This document shows, piece by piece, positions 13,544 to 21,486 of a DNA stretch of 25,419 nt. The notes below the pieces were generated by a model. It made no database searches, was not told where the DNA came from, and saw only the letters and a program-made list of their open reading frames with translations. Numbering within the stretch: the first letter of the stretch is position 1; every line of letters starts with the position of its first letter. Origin of the DNA: a virus; IMG/VR virus record IMGVR_UViG_3300042374_000388, positions 1 to 25,419 of that record; one strand, 5' to 3'. Position numbers and translations under genes: made by a program.

Positions 13544-15062
13544 GTGCAAGTCCAGCGAAACACTTGTGCTTGGTGGAAATAGATCGGGCAAGTCACTCTG
13601 CTCATTCATAGAGGACGCATGGGCCGCAACTGGAACCCATCCCGTAGAAGGAAAGTACAGAAAAGAGGGCGGGAACCTCGTCATCGTAGGCCAGAACTGG
13701 AAGCACATCGGTCTAGTGGTAGTGCCCTATTTGTTCAAGGCCGGGGCCTTCAAGATCATCAGGGACAAGGAGACGAACCAGTTCCGAGCCTTCGATCCGG
13801 TGGCCGACGCCGACAGGCTGAAGGAAGCCAAGCCTGCACCGCCGCTGATCCCGCCCCGGATGGTCAAGAGCTTTTCGTGGGTGCTGAAGTCCGCAGGCTA
13901 CTTGAACTCCTGCGAGCTAGTTAATGGCTGGACTATCTATTGCTTCTCCTCGGAAGGTGATCCACCCCAAGGATTTCAAGCGGACAGAGTGCATATAGAT
14001 GAAGACCTTAACAACGAGGCATGGGTTCCAGAAATGCAAGCCCGCCTTGCCGACAGAAAAGGGCTCTTCTGCTGGTCTGCAATGCCCCATAGCAAGAATG
14101 AGGCACTCCTTGGCCTGAACGAAAGAGCAGACAAGGCAGAGGAGGTCGGAGACACAAAGGACATAAAGAGGTTCGTCCTAAGGTTTCTGGACAATCCTCA
14201 CATCGACAGCGACGAAAAGCGTAAGGCCATTGAGCGATGGTCGGCCATTGGGGATGACGTTCTCAGGCAGAGGTCTGAGGGCGAGTTCGTCATTGACTCC
14301 ATTCTGGTCTACCCCAACTTTAACCCGTCCATCCATGGGTTTGATCTATCCACGATTGAGGGTGGGGAGATACCGGATGACTGGTGTCGATATGCCGTCG
14401 TGGACCCGGGGCATGCCGTAACCGCAGTCCTGTTCGCAGCCGTCCCCCCCGGGGCAGACCGGATCGTGTGCTACGACGAGCTTTACATAAGGAACTGCAA
14501 CGCCACCATATTTGCCTCTGAGTTTCATAAGAAGGTGCAGGGCAAGAAGTTTTACGCCTTCCTAATTGACGCCCATGGTGCCCGCCTGACCGATATTGGC
14601 TCAGGCAAATCCCCTCAAGAACAGTATTCGGAGCAGCTTTCTGCCCTCGGGGTGAGGTCAAAAGTCACCGGGGCTAGCTTCATTCCCGGCTCAGATGACA
14701 TTCAGGGTGGACTTCAGGCAGTCCGAATGTCCATGCACATCAGGCCAGAGGGCACCCCAAGGTTCCGGTATGTCAGAAGCCGCATGCCCAATTTTGAGCG
14801 GGAACTGAAGCGGTACAAGAAAAAGACTATCAACGTGGCTGGGACTTCGGTTGTGACCGATGAGCCCAACAAGCGCGGCGAGTTTCACCTAGTGGACTGC
14901 CTGAGATACCTGATGGCCTACGATCCCCAATACCACAGGCCTGAGGTTGTGGCAGAAGTTCCTTGGTACGTCTCTTGGAAAGCCAGAAGGGATAAGGAGC
15001 AGGGCAAGTCCAATACTATTTACTTAGCCCCAAACTCCTACACTGAAGTCTACATCGCATAG
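13374..15062 (+). CDS. terL: Terminase large subunit
   Basis: A 562-residue packaging motor that cuts concatemeric DNA and pumps it into the prohead. The N-terminal ATPase shows RLYKPTARQREFH as adenine-side motif, Walker A GGNRSGKS (67-74) and Walker B VHIDED (206-211) with the catalytic Glu at 210. The C-terminal RNase H-like nuclease shows AVVDPG (D344), FLIDAHG (D399) and FHLVDCLRYL (D508). The ATG at 13374 lies inside the preceding gene in another frame, with TGAGG nine bases before it. No other ATG occurs before the Walker A box, so either this start or a TTG (for example in DELKSLQ) is used. Length is normal for the family. Confidence 0.95.
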   Translation: MSKKKTSQIPPTPLPTVQSISSFQRDELKSLQSELSERRIEALRLYKPTARQREFHECKSSETLVLGGNRSGKSLCSFIEDAWAATGTHPVEGKYRKEGGNLVIVGQNWKHIGLVVVPYLFKAGAFKIIRDKETNQFRAFDPVADADRLKEAKPAPPLIPPRMVKSFSWVLKSAGYLNSCELVNGWTIYCFSSEGDPPQGFQADRVHIDEDLNNEAWVPEMQARLADRKGLFCWSAMPHSKNEALLGLNERADKAEEVGDTKDIKRFVLRFLDNPHIDSDEKRKAIERWSAIGDDVLRQRSEGEFVIDSILVYPNFNPSIHGFDLSTIEGGEIPDDWCRYAVVDPGHAVTAVLFAAVPPGADRIVCYDELYIRNCNATIFASEFHKKVQGKKFYAFLIDAHGARLTDIGSGKSPQEQYSEQLSALGVRSKVTGASFIPGSDDIQGGLQAVRMSMHIRPEGTPRFRYVRSRMPNFERELKRYKKKTINVAGTSVVTDEPNKRGEFHLVDCLRYLMAYDPQYHRPEVVAEVPWYVSWKARRDKEQGKSNTIYLAPNSYTEVYIA

Positions 15063-15066
15063 TCGC

Positions 15067-15083
15067 ACAAAAGCCCCTTTTGT
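15067..15083 (+). promoter_or_regulatory. Shared leader element, copy C, within a hairpin
   Basis: ACAAAAG-CCC-CTTTTGT is a 7-base-pair stem with a 3-base loop starting five bases after the large terminase stop. It contains the 12-base core CAAAAGCCCCTT (15068-15079) shared with 671 and 6021, and starts 77 bases before the next ATG. The core may also pair CCCC with GGGG downstream (15086-15089). A second hairpin GTCTGT/ACAGAC (15109-15125) lies before the ribosome binding site GGAGG. It could act as a terminator, a promoter-linked site or both. Confidence 0.45.
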
Positions 15084-15144
15084 ACGGGGGTTCCCTCTGG
15101 AAGATGGTGTCTGTGGTTGACAGACCCGTTTCTCTGGAGGCTTT

Positions 15145-15474
15145 ATGGCAGACTTCAAGATGCCCGAAGTGGGCATTGGTGATCTCGTCCTTTTCTATGA
15201 CAACCCGTTCTCCCCTGACGCCCACTCTATGGGCTGGGTTTCTACGAAGCCGGGTGTGCAGACGGTCAAAGTCCTGATTTTTGCGGAAGAAGCTGGCTTT
15301 ATTGAGAAGCCCTCTGTCCGACACAAGGACGATCCGTTCTGGCGAGAGAGTGAGACTGCACAGGCGTGGGGACGCTGGGGCTGCTGGGATTTCCACCCAA
15401 GCACCCGTGCCCTGAAGGAGCTTCAGACCCTCCTTACCAAGTCAAAGATTGAGGCTGCCAAGAAGGGTGGATGA
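15145..15474 (+). CDS. Hypothetical protein, 109 residues
   Basis: Begins MADFKMPEVGIGDLVLFYDN, with beta-like segments (VGIGDLVLFY, VKVLIFAEEAG) and a Trp-rich end (DPFWRESETAQAWGRWGCWDFH), then a basic helix. The start has GGAGG nearby (15133-15137) in the leader ending CTTTATG. No family known to me. The VGDLVLFYDNP phrase suggests a small SH3- or KOW-like beta barrel, which is a weak guess. It stands between packaging genes and the portal, and is cytoplasmic (no signal or membrane segment). Confidence 0.7.
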   Translation: MADFKMPEVGIGDLVLFYDNPFSPDAHSMGWVSTKPGVQTVKVLIFAEEAGFIEKPSVRHKDDPFWRESETAQAWGRWGCWDFHPSTRALKELQTLLTKSKIEAAKKGG

Positions 15475-15492
15475 GCGTCCGAGGTTTAATCC

Positions 15493-15504
15493 GTACATAA
15501 ATGA
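15493..15504 (+). promoter_or_regulatory. GTACATAAATGA motif, copy 2
   Basis: Identical to 2819-2830 and 18549-18560. It lies 25 bases before the ATG at 15518 in a 43-base gap, followed by TTGGAG and TTTTATG. Its core ACATAAAT could be a -10 element; it matches six of eight bases of the T4-type late promoter TATAAATA, but no phage sigma factor is visible in this window. Confidence 0.4.
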
Positions 15505-15517
15505 ATTGGAGACTTTT

Positions 15518-15868
15518 ATGAATCGGTTCCTGATCGCAGCTACGGTTTCCACGATGTGTTTCAACTGGACGGTGGAAGCCCACGCTTGGCCCCGCCGCCA
15601 ATCCTCCCGCTCCAGCTACAGCTACTCCCAGCCTGTGTCAGGAGACAACTCCACGGCACAGGGGGTGGCTGAAGCCTGTGCCCGCAGTGGGGTTCTTTCT
15701 CATATGGGCGGCAACCGTGGGTACGAAGGGCTTGGTATGGGCAGCACCCGGGAAGGGGCCTACCGGAACTGCTGCTACGCCAATAGTGGGATGCCTGACT
15801 CTGATGTCGGTTATGCCAAAATGAGCAATGGGATGTGGGTGTGTTGCCGCAGATACGGGGGCCGGTAG
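15518..15868 (+). CDS. Secreted Cys-rich protein, planctomycete-like
   Basis: A 116-residue protein from ATG 15518, with GGAG ten bases before. Residues 1-23 are a signal peptide ending in AHA. The mature part has a Ser/Tyr/Arg stretch (RRQSSRSSYSYSQP) and then a compact domain: AQGVAEACARSGVLSHMGG, GYEGLGMGSTREGAYRNCC and GYAKMSNGMWVCCRRY, with Cys at 54, 85, 86, 109 and 110, probably disulfide-linked. Small exported domains with the G-x-G-S-T...A...CCY pattern are ones I recall from planctomycete genomes. It is placed between terminase and portal, where an exported protein is unexpected. Function unknown; it may act in the periplasm or at the cell surface during infection. Confidence 0.7.
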   Translation: MNRFLIAATVSTMCFNWTVEAHAWPRRQSSRSSYSYSQPVSGDNSTAQGVAEACARSGVLSHMGGNRGYEGLGMGSTREGAYRNCCYANSGMPDSDVGYAKMSNGMWVCCRRYGGR

Positions 15869-17995
15869 ATGAACGAAAACCTCCAGCCAGAGCTTCCTTC
15901 GGAGGGGTCAGATTCTGGCCCTTTTGAGGCCCCGCCGCCTGATGTCATTCCGCAGAAGCGGATGGAGGACGCCCTTCGTGCCATCTCGACCTCTTGGCTG
16001 TCCAAGCTCAAGCAGGCAGAGAAGCACAAAAAGCCCTTCACGGATGACGCCAAAGAAGGCATGAACTTCTTTGATGGTTCAGGAGACTGGTTCTGGAAGC
16101 AGGACGGCAGGTCGGCTGGCAACTACTCCAAGATTGCCCCGCCGTCTTTCAAGATGAGCCTGAACAAGGTGTTTGAAGCGGTCAAGCTCTTTGGCTCAGT
16201 CATCTACCACCGCAATCCGGTGCGGACTGTCACCCCAAGGACCTTCCCGCCAATCCCACCAGAGTCTTTGGGCATTGATCCAAGCCAGCCGCCGCAGATG
16301 GACCCCATGACCGGGCAGCCCATGCCGGACCCTAGGGTGGATCAGTACGTCCAGATTTCTCAGCAGATCGGAACCATGGAGCGGCAGCGGGAGACCGTTG
16401 CTTCTCTTATGGAGACGTACCTGAACTACAGCCCTGTCGAGTTGAACCTCAAGGAACACTCCAAAAAAGCTGTAGATGAAGGCATTATCAAAGGCATGGG
16501 GGTGTGGTGGACGGAATTGGTTGAGCTGCCTGCCTCAGAAGACGGCCAAACCTTTGGGATTATCGGCTCTTTCTGTGATTCGGTAGACAACCTCTTGATG
16601 GACCCTGATGCGGACGAGCAGGAAGACATCCTGTGGTGTGCCCGCCGCTGCGTTCACCCGGTCGATGAGGTGGCAAAGCAGTACGGCCTGAACAAAGAAG
16701 ACTTGAAGGGGCACCTTGAGAGCTTTGTGGCCCGCTCCCAAGAAGAAGACCGGGACTACAAAACAAAGAAGCGGAACGGCAAGACCAACGACCTGTGCGT
16801 CTACTGGAAGATTTGGTCCAAGACGGGCTTTGGCCACACGCTCAAGGGATTCCCCAAAGAGTTTGCAGGGATGTTCGATGCCCTTGGTCAGAATTGCTAT
16901 GTCGTGGTGGCCGAGGGTGTTGATTTCCCCTTGAATTGCCCAAAGGAAATCGCACTTGAGGAGCCCGACGAGTCTGGGCTGCCCAACAGCCTTTTCACCA
17001 AGAGCCGCTGGCCGATCCCCTACTACGCCGACCTCAACGGCTGGCCATTCACCCCGCTCCAGTTCCACCGCAAACCGGGGTACATCTGGCCCATCTCTCA
17101 CCTGAAGCCGGGTCTCAGTGAACTGAAGTTCCTGAACTGGGCCATGAGCTTCTTGGCAGGCCGGATCATGGTGTCCTGCAAGACCATGGTGGGTGTTGCG
17201 AAGGCGGCGGGCGATGACATCAAAGACCAGATTCTCAAGCACGAAGAGAACGGATTCTCCCTGATTGAGCTATCTGAAACCCTTGGCCGGTCTGTCGGGG
17301 ACATTGTGAATGTCTTCCAGATGCCGCAGGTCACCCCGGATATATGGCAGATCATACAAGCCGTATCCGAGATGTTTGACAAACGGGTGGGCCTAACCGA
17401 ATTGGTCTATGGCATGACCCGCAGCCAGTTCAGGAGTGCGGCAGAGGCACAGGTCAAGTCAGAGCAGATTAGTGTTAGGCCAGATGACATGGCTAATGTC
17501 CTTGAAGACGCCATGTCTATGTTGGCAAGGAAGGAAGCCCTAGCTGCCCGCTGGCTTCTTCAGCCTCAAGACGTTGCTCCCATCCTTGGTCCGCTGGGTG
17601 CCGAGGTCTGGAACAGCCTGATTCAGCAAATGGACGTTCATGGTCTCGCCCGTGAGTTCGACTACAGGATCGAAGCTGGTTCTGCCCGCAAGCCCAACAA
17701 GGCAGGCAGGGTAGAGCAGATGCAGATGGCCATGCAGACGCTTGGCCCGATCCTGCAAGGCCTTGTCCCAATGGGTCAGGTTGATCCGCTCAACGCTCTC
17801 ATCACCGACTGGGCCAGATCGCTCGACATCGACCCCAAGAACTACTTGGTTCAGCCGCCACCTCCCCCGCCGCCGCCACCCGGCCCTCCGTCTGGACCTC
17901 CAGCCAGCGAAGAAGGGAATCAACCCGGGCCACAAAGCGGCGGGGGGGCGGCTCCTGAAGAGATGCCCCAGATGCCACCGGAGATGATGGGATGA
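15869..17995 (+). CDS. Portal protein
   Basis: A 708-residue protein that would form the dodecameric DNA gate at a capsid vertex. It starts directly after the preceding stop. The N-terminal 100 residues are helical. The middle has the typical portal phrase FCDSVDNLLMDPDA, then WCARRCVHPVDEVAKQYGL, and later the crown/stem region GLTELVYGMTRSQFRSAAEAQ. The C-terminus is a nine-proline run and Gly/Pro-rich tail. Length fits large portals such as those of short-tailed phages. The next gene overlaps by ATGA. The call follows these phrases and the position after the terminase. Confidence 0.85.
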   Translation: MNENLQPELPSEGSDSGPFEAPPPDVIPQKRMEDALRAISTSWLSKLKQAEKHKKPFTDDAKEGMNFFDGSGDWFWKQDGRSAGNYSKIAPPSFKMSLNKVFEAVKLFGSVIYHRNPVRTVTPRTFPPIPPESLGIDPSQPPQMDPMTGQPMPDPRVDQYVQISQQIGTMERQRETVASLMETYLNYSPVELNLKEHSKKAVDEGIIKGMGVWWTELVELPASEDGQTFGIIGSFCDSVDNLLMDPDADEQEDILWCARRCVHPVDEVAKQYGLNKEDLKGHLESFVARSQEEDRDYKTKKRNGKTNDLCVYWKIWSKTGFGHTLKGFPKEFAGMFDALGQNCYVVVAEGVDFPLNCPKEIALEEPDESGLPNSLFTKSRWPIPYYADLNGWPFTPLQFHRKPGYIWPISHLKPGLSELKFLNWAMSFLAGRIMVSCKTMVGVAKAAGDDIKDQILKHEENGFSLIELSETLGRSVGDIVNVFQMPQVTPDIWQIIQAVSEMFDKRVGLTELVYGMTRSQFRSAAEAQVKSEQISVRPDDMANVLEDAMSMLARKEALAARWLLQPQDVAPILGPLGAEVWNSLIQQMDVHGLAREFDYRIEAGSARKPNKAGRVEQMQMAMQTLGPILQGLVPMGQVDPLNALITDWARSLDIDPKNYLVQPPPPPPPPPGPPSGPPASEEGNQPGPQSGGGAAPEEMPQMPPEMMG

Positions 17996-18537
17996 AAAAC
18001 TTCATGCCGCAGGAAATCCTGAACGCCCCTGCCCATGTTCAGCAGCACTACGTCAAGGTGCTTGCTATGGGCTACGGGGAGAGGTGGGCAGCCATGGTGG
18101 CTTTGCAGCAGCCCCCGGGCACCAAGGGCACCGACCGAGCCTTCCAAGAGGGACGCCTCGCTGGCAATCAGTGGGACGAACTCCCCGCTCGACAAGCCAA
18201 GAAGATGATCCGAGAGGCCAAGGCGGCAGGCATCAACATTTCAGGGAAACAATATGTAAGCGGCTTGGCAAACAAACTTGGCCATTGCGATCCTAGGGCT
18301 TGGGTGTCTGACTTGTCAGATGTCCGGCAGGTCGCAAAAGACCGGAATCTTAATGTTTCTGGGCTAGTAAACATGGAGGCTATGGAGCTTCCCCCTATCA
18401 GGCACGACCTAAACCCGCGAATCGCCAAGGAGCTAGCAAAGAAGGAAATCGCCAAGAACCCCAAGCTCTCAATGCAGGACGCCTTGATAAAGGTCAAAGA
18501 AAAGCACGCGCCCAAATGGAAGAAGCCTGCACGTTGA
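17992..18537 (+). CDS. Basic helical protein coupled to portal
   Basis: A 181-residue protein whose ATG overlaps the portal stop. It begins with a helix (PQEILNAPAHVQQHYVKVLAMGYGERWAAMV cut into two parts), has a central region KKMIREAKAAGINISGKQYVSGLANKLG, and ends in a Lys-rich helix (AKKEIAKNPKLSMQDALIKV). The pattern GINISGKQYVSGLA... WVSDLSDVRQVAKDRNLNV looks like repeated small alpha modules that could bind nucleic acid or assist head-tail joining. No family is recognised. Confidence 0.65.
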   Translation: MKNFMPQEILNAPAHVQQHYVKVLAMGYGERWAAMVALQQPPGTKGTDRAFQEGRLAGNQWDELPARQAKKMIREAKAAGINISGKQYVSGLANKLGHCDPRAWVSDLSDVRQVAKDRNLNVSGLVNMEAMELPPIRHDLNPRIAKELAKKEIAKNPKLSMQDALIKVKEKHAPKWKKPAR

Positions 18538-18548
18538 CGGTGATGCTC

Positions 18549-18560
18549 GTACATAAATGA
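18549..18560 (+). promoter_or_regulatory. GTACATAAATGA motif, copy 3
   Basis: Identical to copies at 2819 and 15493, 28 bases before the ATG at 18577, in the only gap ahead of the tail-fibre locus. TAGGAG follows as ribosome binding site. TTGACG (18533-18538) lies upstream but at a spacing of only about ten bases, too short for a normal sigma-70 promoter. Confidence 0.4.
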
Positions 18561-18576
18561 CGTAGGAGCCCTTATT

Positions 18577-19206
18577 ATGGCGTGTGTACCGACAGCACCA
18601 TCTACGCATTCCAACTGCTCCTCTGAAGAGCGTGGCTACCAGCGTATCAGGGTCCGGCAGGATACCGAGGCCAACTGGCTGAAGAACGATCCGATCCTTG
18701 CATCGGGTGAGTTCGGGTACGTCATAGGGTCCACAGACCCAGCCAGAATGCTCAAGATTGGTGACGGGTGGGTTAAGTGGAGCCAGCTTCCATGGCTTGA
18801 GTTTGGTGCCGGTGACTCCGACCAGCACATTGTTTCCAACACCAAGCCACCCCCCGGCGAGGACGTTGGTGACCTGTGGATTTGCCCTGACCCGGATGTC
18901 GCACCCAAGGCATTTTCTCACGCCAACCCACCCCGCTATCTCCACCCGTTACTGCCAGCCCCGCAAGCTGCCCAAGGCTTTGTGGCTGCCGTGCCTGTAA
19001 CTGTGGGCGGGAAGAGGCTCTTGCTGCCCCTCATGGAGGTGGTAGGTGTCTCCCCGTCCAAGTACCAGCCGTCACTGCTGCACTACTCAGATCAGCCAGT
19101 GACCACCAAAGAAGACGGCTCCAGCATCCAAGGCACCCCGATAGCTGGCGGCATCTACGCGATTGTCGGTGGCAAGAGATACATCCTCCCAGTAATTGAG
19201 GGCTAG
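18577..19206 (+). CDS. Tail protein with Mtd-N-like domain
   Basis: A 209-residue protein. Residues 22-73 (RIRVRQDTEANWLKNDPILA, GEFGYVIG, LKIGDGWVKWSQLP) match the repeat known from the N-terminal domain of Bordetella phage Mtd tropism proteins and many tail fibres. Residues 83-106 (HIVSNTKPPPGEDVGDLWICP) resemble a module found again in the collagen-like fibre. The C-terminal part has two copies of a short beta motif, VGGKRLLLP (143-151) and VGGKRYILP (197-205). It likely attaches other fibres to the tail or forms a host-contacting spike. It starts the tail-fibre locus. Confidence 0.75.
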   Translation: MACVPTAPSTHSNCSSEERGYQRIRVRQDTEANWLKNDPILASGEFGYVIGSTDPARMLKIGDGWVKWSQLPWLEFGAGDSDQHIVSNTKPPPGEDVGDLWICPDPDVAPKAFSHANPPRYLHPLLPAPQAAQGFVAAVPVTVGGKRLLLPLMEVVGVSPSKYQPSLLHYSDQPVTTKEDGSSIQGTPIAGGIYAIVGGKRYILPVIEG

Positions 19207-19208
19207 CC

Positions 19209-19346
19209 ATGACAGACAAAGAAGAGCCGGTCAAAGACGAGGCAGCAGTTCCCCCCAAGAAGATCGTAAAAGTGGCCGTCAAGGTCCTGAAGAAGATTCT
19301 GGAACTGACGGACAGTGAAGCCACCCCGAAGGAAAAGGCAGACTGA
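19209..19346 (+). CDS. Small charged protein (45 residues) between fibre genes
   Basis: ATG 19209, two bases after the preceding stop, encodes 45 residues: acidic start MTDKEEPVKDEAAV, a basic amphipathic helix KKIVKVAVKVLKKILEL and an acidic end. Its stop overlaps the next start by TGATG, so it is probably translated together with the collagen-like fibre. The Lys/Val/Ile helix could be a coiled-coil strand that helps fibre trimer assembly or an assembly chaperone. No family recognised. Confidence 0.55.
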   Translation: MTDKEEPVKDEAAVPPKKIVKVAVKVLKKILELTDSEATPKEKAD

Positions 19347-21064
19347 TGGCATCGCTTCTCTACTACTGGACCGGGACTGCGTGGGAACCCATCGCTGGTG
19401 GCGGCGGTGGCGGTACGGACGGTATGCACATTGTCTCGGAGACTACTCCCCCTCCCCCGCCCAACATCGGTGACATCTGGATTCAGCCCAACGCTCCCGA
19501 CGTTCCCGGCGGCACTGGTGAACCCGGCCCTCAGGGTGAGCCCGGTCTAGCTGCCACCATTGAGGTCGCAGAAACAACCACCATTGACCCCGGCCTGCCA
19601 GCGGAAGTGGTCAATGTCGGTAACGAGAGCAAAGCCCTCTTGGCATTCAAGATTCCCCGTGGCTCAGACGGCTTGCCCGGGGAACCCGGCATCCAAGGGG
19701 AAGCTGGAGCCCAAGGCATTCAGGGCGAGATTGGCCCCGCAGGCCCACAGGGCGAACCCGGCGTTCAAGGAGTTCAAGGTGAACCCGGTGAGCCGGGACC
19801 ACAAGGCATCCAAGGTGAGCAGGGAATTCAGGGCGAACCCGGCGTTCAAGGCCAGCAGGGCATTCAGGGTCCAGCAGGTCTTGGCATCAAGTATGTAGGC
19901 ACGGTTCCTACACAAGCCGACCTTCCAGAGTACGGCACCCAAGGCGACCTCTATGTTGTTGCCGATCCCGTGCCCGCAAGAGGGTATGTCTGGGATGACG
20001 AGCAGGTGGCGTGGATTGACTCCGGTCCAGTGCAAGGCCCTCAGGGCGTGGAAGGACCTCAAGGCATCCAAGGCATTCAAGGCGAGCCCGGGGCTGCTGG
20101 CCCGCAGGGAGATCAGGGAATCCCGGGTGTTGCTGGGCCGCAGGGTGAAGTCGGTCCCGCTGGCCCTACCGCTATCGCCACTGCCACTGTTCTTGGTGGT
20201 GTGAAGATCGGGGCTGGCATAACGGTTGAGGCTGACGGCACCATCAGTGCAAGTGCTGGCAGTGAATACCTGCTGCCAAAAGCCAGTGCGACTGTTCTGG
20301 GTGGCATCAAGATTGGCAACGGGCTGGCGATTGATGCCAATGGAGTTTGCACGGCTTCCCTTGCTGGCAACTATGTCAACAAGGCAGGGGATGTCATGAA
20401 CGGCCCCCTCCGGTATTCCGCATTTACTGGGGCCACGAACTTCAATGGGTCAGACGTTTACACCTACTACGACGGCTCCTATTACCGGCTGTATATGCCG
20501 GGTGGGAAGCAAGCGTTTGTTGCTGCTCCAGACACGGCTGTTGTTCAGTTCTTGGGCGGCAACCCACAGACCCCGTTTGTCCCCGCCGTAGACAACGACC
20601 TCACCAACAAGAAGTACGTTGACGGGGCTGTCTCAGGAAGCACGACTTTCCTGAAGCTGGCTGGCGGGACCATGACGGGGACCATCGTTGCCCCGACCGC
20701 AGTCAACACGATGACTTGGGCCTCGACCTACAACATCTTTGGCTCCAGCGGTGGCTGGGCGGTCAGAAATGTCAACTCCAACTTGCTGCTTGTGACCACT
20801 ACCAGTGTCGCGGCGGTGGTGCTGCTGGAGGTGAAGGCAACCGGCGCAGCCATTCGGTTTGGCAGTGCAGGCCCCACCATTACCAATGTCTCTGGCGTGG
20901 TGTCCGTTTCCGCGAACTTGGAGTCCACCGTTGCAGCCCCTACGGCAGCCAGTCACCTGACCCGCAAGGACTATGTAGATGGGCGAGTGATTGCTCAGGC
21001 TGCTGGTGGTGCCGCTCCCGCTGTTACCGGCCTGTCCGCTGGCACTCTGTTTGTTGAGTATTGA
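19346..21064 (+). CDS. Collagen-like tail fibre
   Basis: A 572-residue modular fibre. N-terminus YYWTGTAWEPI is the W-x-G-x-x-W anchor shared by three later proteins. Residues 27-50 repeat the HIVSETTPPPPP...GDIWIQP module. Collagen Gly-X-Y runs lie at 56-68, 106-179 and 231-275, separated by beta modules (70-105, IEVAETTTID...FKIPRG; 180-229, VGTVPTQADLPEYG...WIDSG). Two ATVLGG(V/I)KIG repeats (280-, 315-) and two TNKKYVDG/TRKDYVDG phrases, with GDVMNGPL and GTMTGTI units, form the C-terminal shaft. Such fibres trimerise and bind host surface. Gly-X-Y DNA is repetitive, thus prone to length change. Confidence 0.9.
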   Translation: MASLLYYWTGTAWEPIAGGGGGGTDGMHIVSETTPPPPPNIGDIWIQPNAPDVPGGTGEPGPQGEPGLAATIEVAETTTIDPGLPAEVVNVGNESKALLAFKIPRGSDGLPGEPGIQGEAGAQGIQGEIGPAGPQGEPGVQGVQGEPGEPGPQGIQGEQGIQGEPGVQGQQGIQGPAGLGIKYVGTVPTQADLPEYGTQGDLYVVADPVPARGYVWDDEQVAWIDSGPVQGPQGVEGPQGIQGIQGEPGAAGPQGDQGIPGVAGPQGEVGPAGPTAIATATVLGGVKIGAGITVEADGTISASAGSEYLLPKASATVLGGIKIGNGLAIDANGVCTASLAGNYVNKAGDVMNGPLRYSAFTGATNFNGSDVYTYYDGSYYRLYMPGGKQAFVAAPDTAVVQFLGGNPQTPFVPAVDNDLTNKKYVDGAVSGSTTFLKLAGGTMTGTIVAPTAVNTMTWASTYNIFGSSGGWAVRNVNSNLLLVTTTSVAAVVLLEVKATGAAIRFGSAGPTITNVSGVVSVSANLESTVAAPTAASHLTRKDYVDGRVIAQAAGGAAPAVTGLSAGTLFVEY

Positions 21065-21066
21065 CC

Positions 21067-21483
21067 ATGACCATGAAAGTCTTGAACGCCAATGTTTGGA
21101 AAGCAGCCACCCCCAAAGGTGTGCTGGTCAATGGTGCATGGCAACAGCCCAAGCGGGTGTCTGTTCTAGCCGGTGGAGCATGGAAGGTGGTTTGGGAAGA
21201 GCCGGTCGCTGCCGAGCCCCCCTACCTCTATGACATCACCATTGAGTATCTGCCCAACTACGAGGTGAAGTTCACTGCCAAGATCGGTGCCCCAGAAGAC
21301 CCAGAAGACGCATTTATGTTCAGGTGCGTCCAGATGCCAAGGGACGGGTATACGGGCCGCGTGTTCAACAAAACATGGGTGGCAAACGGCTACTCCAAGC
21401 TCGACTGCACCCTTGAAGATATGTCCAACGTGCCGGGGCGAGATCGCCGCACCATCAACTTCTTCATCACTCCCCGGCCTTAG
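21067..21483 (+). CDS. Small tail-associated protein
   Basis: A 138-residue protein. Starts ATG 21067 just after the fibre stop. Residues 8-46 contain three repeats of a beta unit (NVWKAATPKGVLV, NGAWQQPKRVSVL, GGAWKVVWEE), a pattern that is common in phage tail baseplate-type or fibre-connecting proteins. The remainder is beta-rich (YLYDITIEYLPNYEVKFTAKI) and ends FFITPRP, suggesting a carbohydrate-binding-like or fibre tip fold. Position among fibre genes supports a tail role. No exact family named. Confidence 0.65.
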   Translation: MTMKVLNANVWKAATPKGVLVNGAWQQPKRVSVLAGGAWKVVWEEPVAAEPPYLYDITIEYLPNYEVKFTAKIGAPEDPEDAFMFRCVQMPRDGYTGRVFNKTWVANGYSKLDCTLEDMSNVPGRDRRTINFFITPRP

Positions 21484-21486
21484 TCC

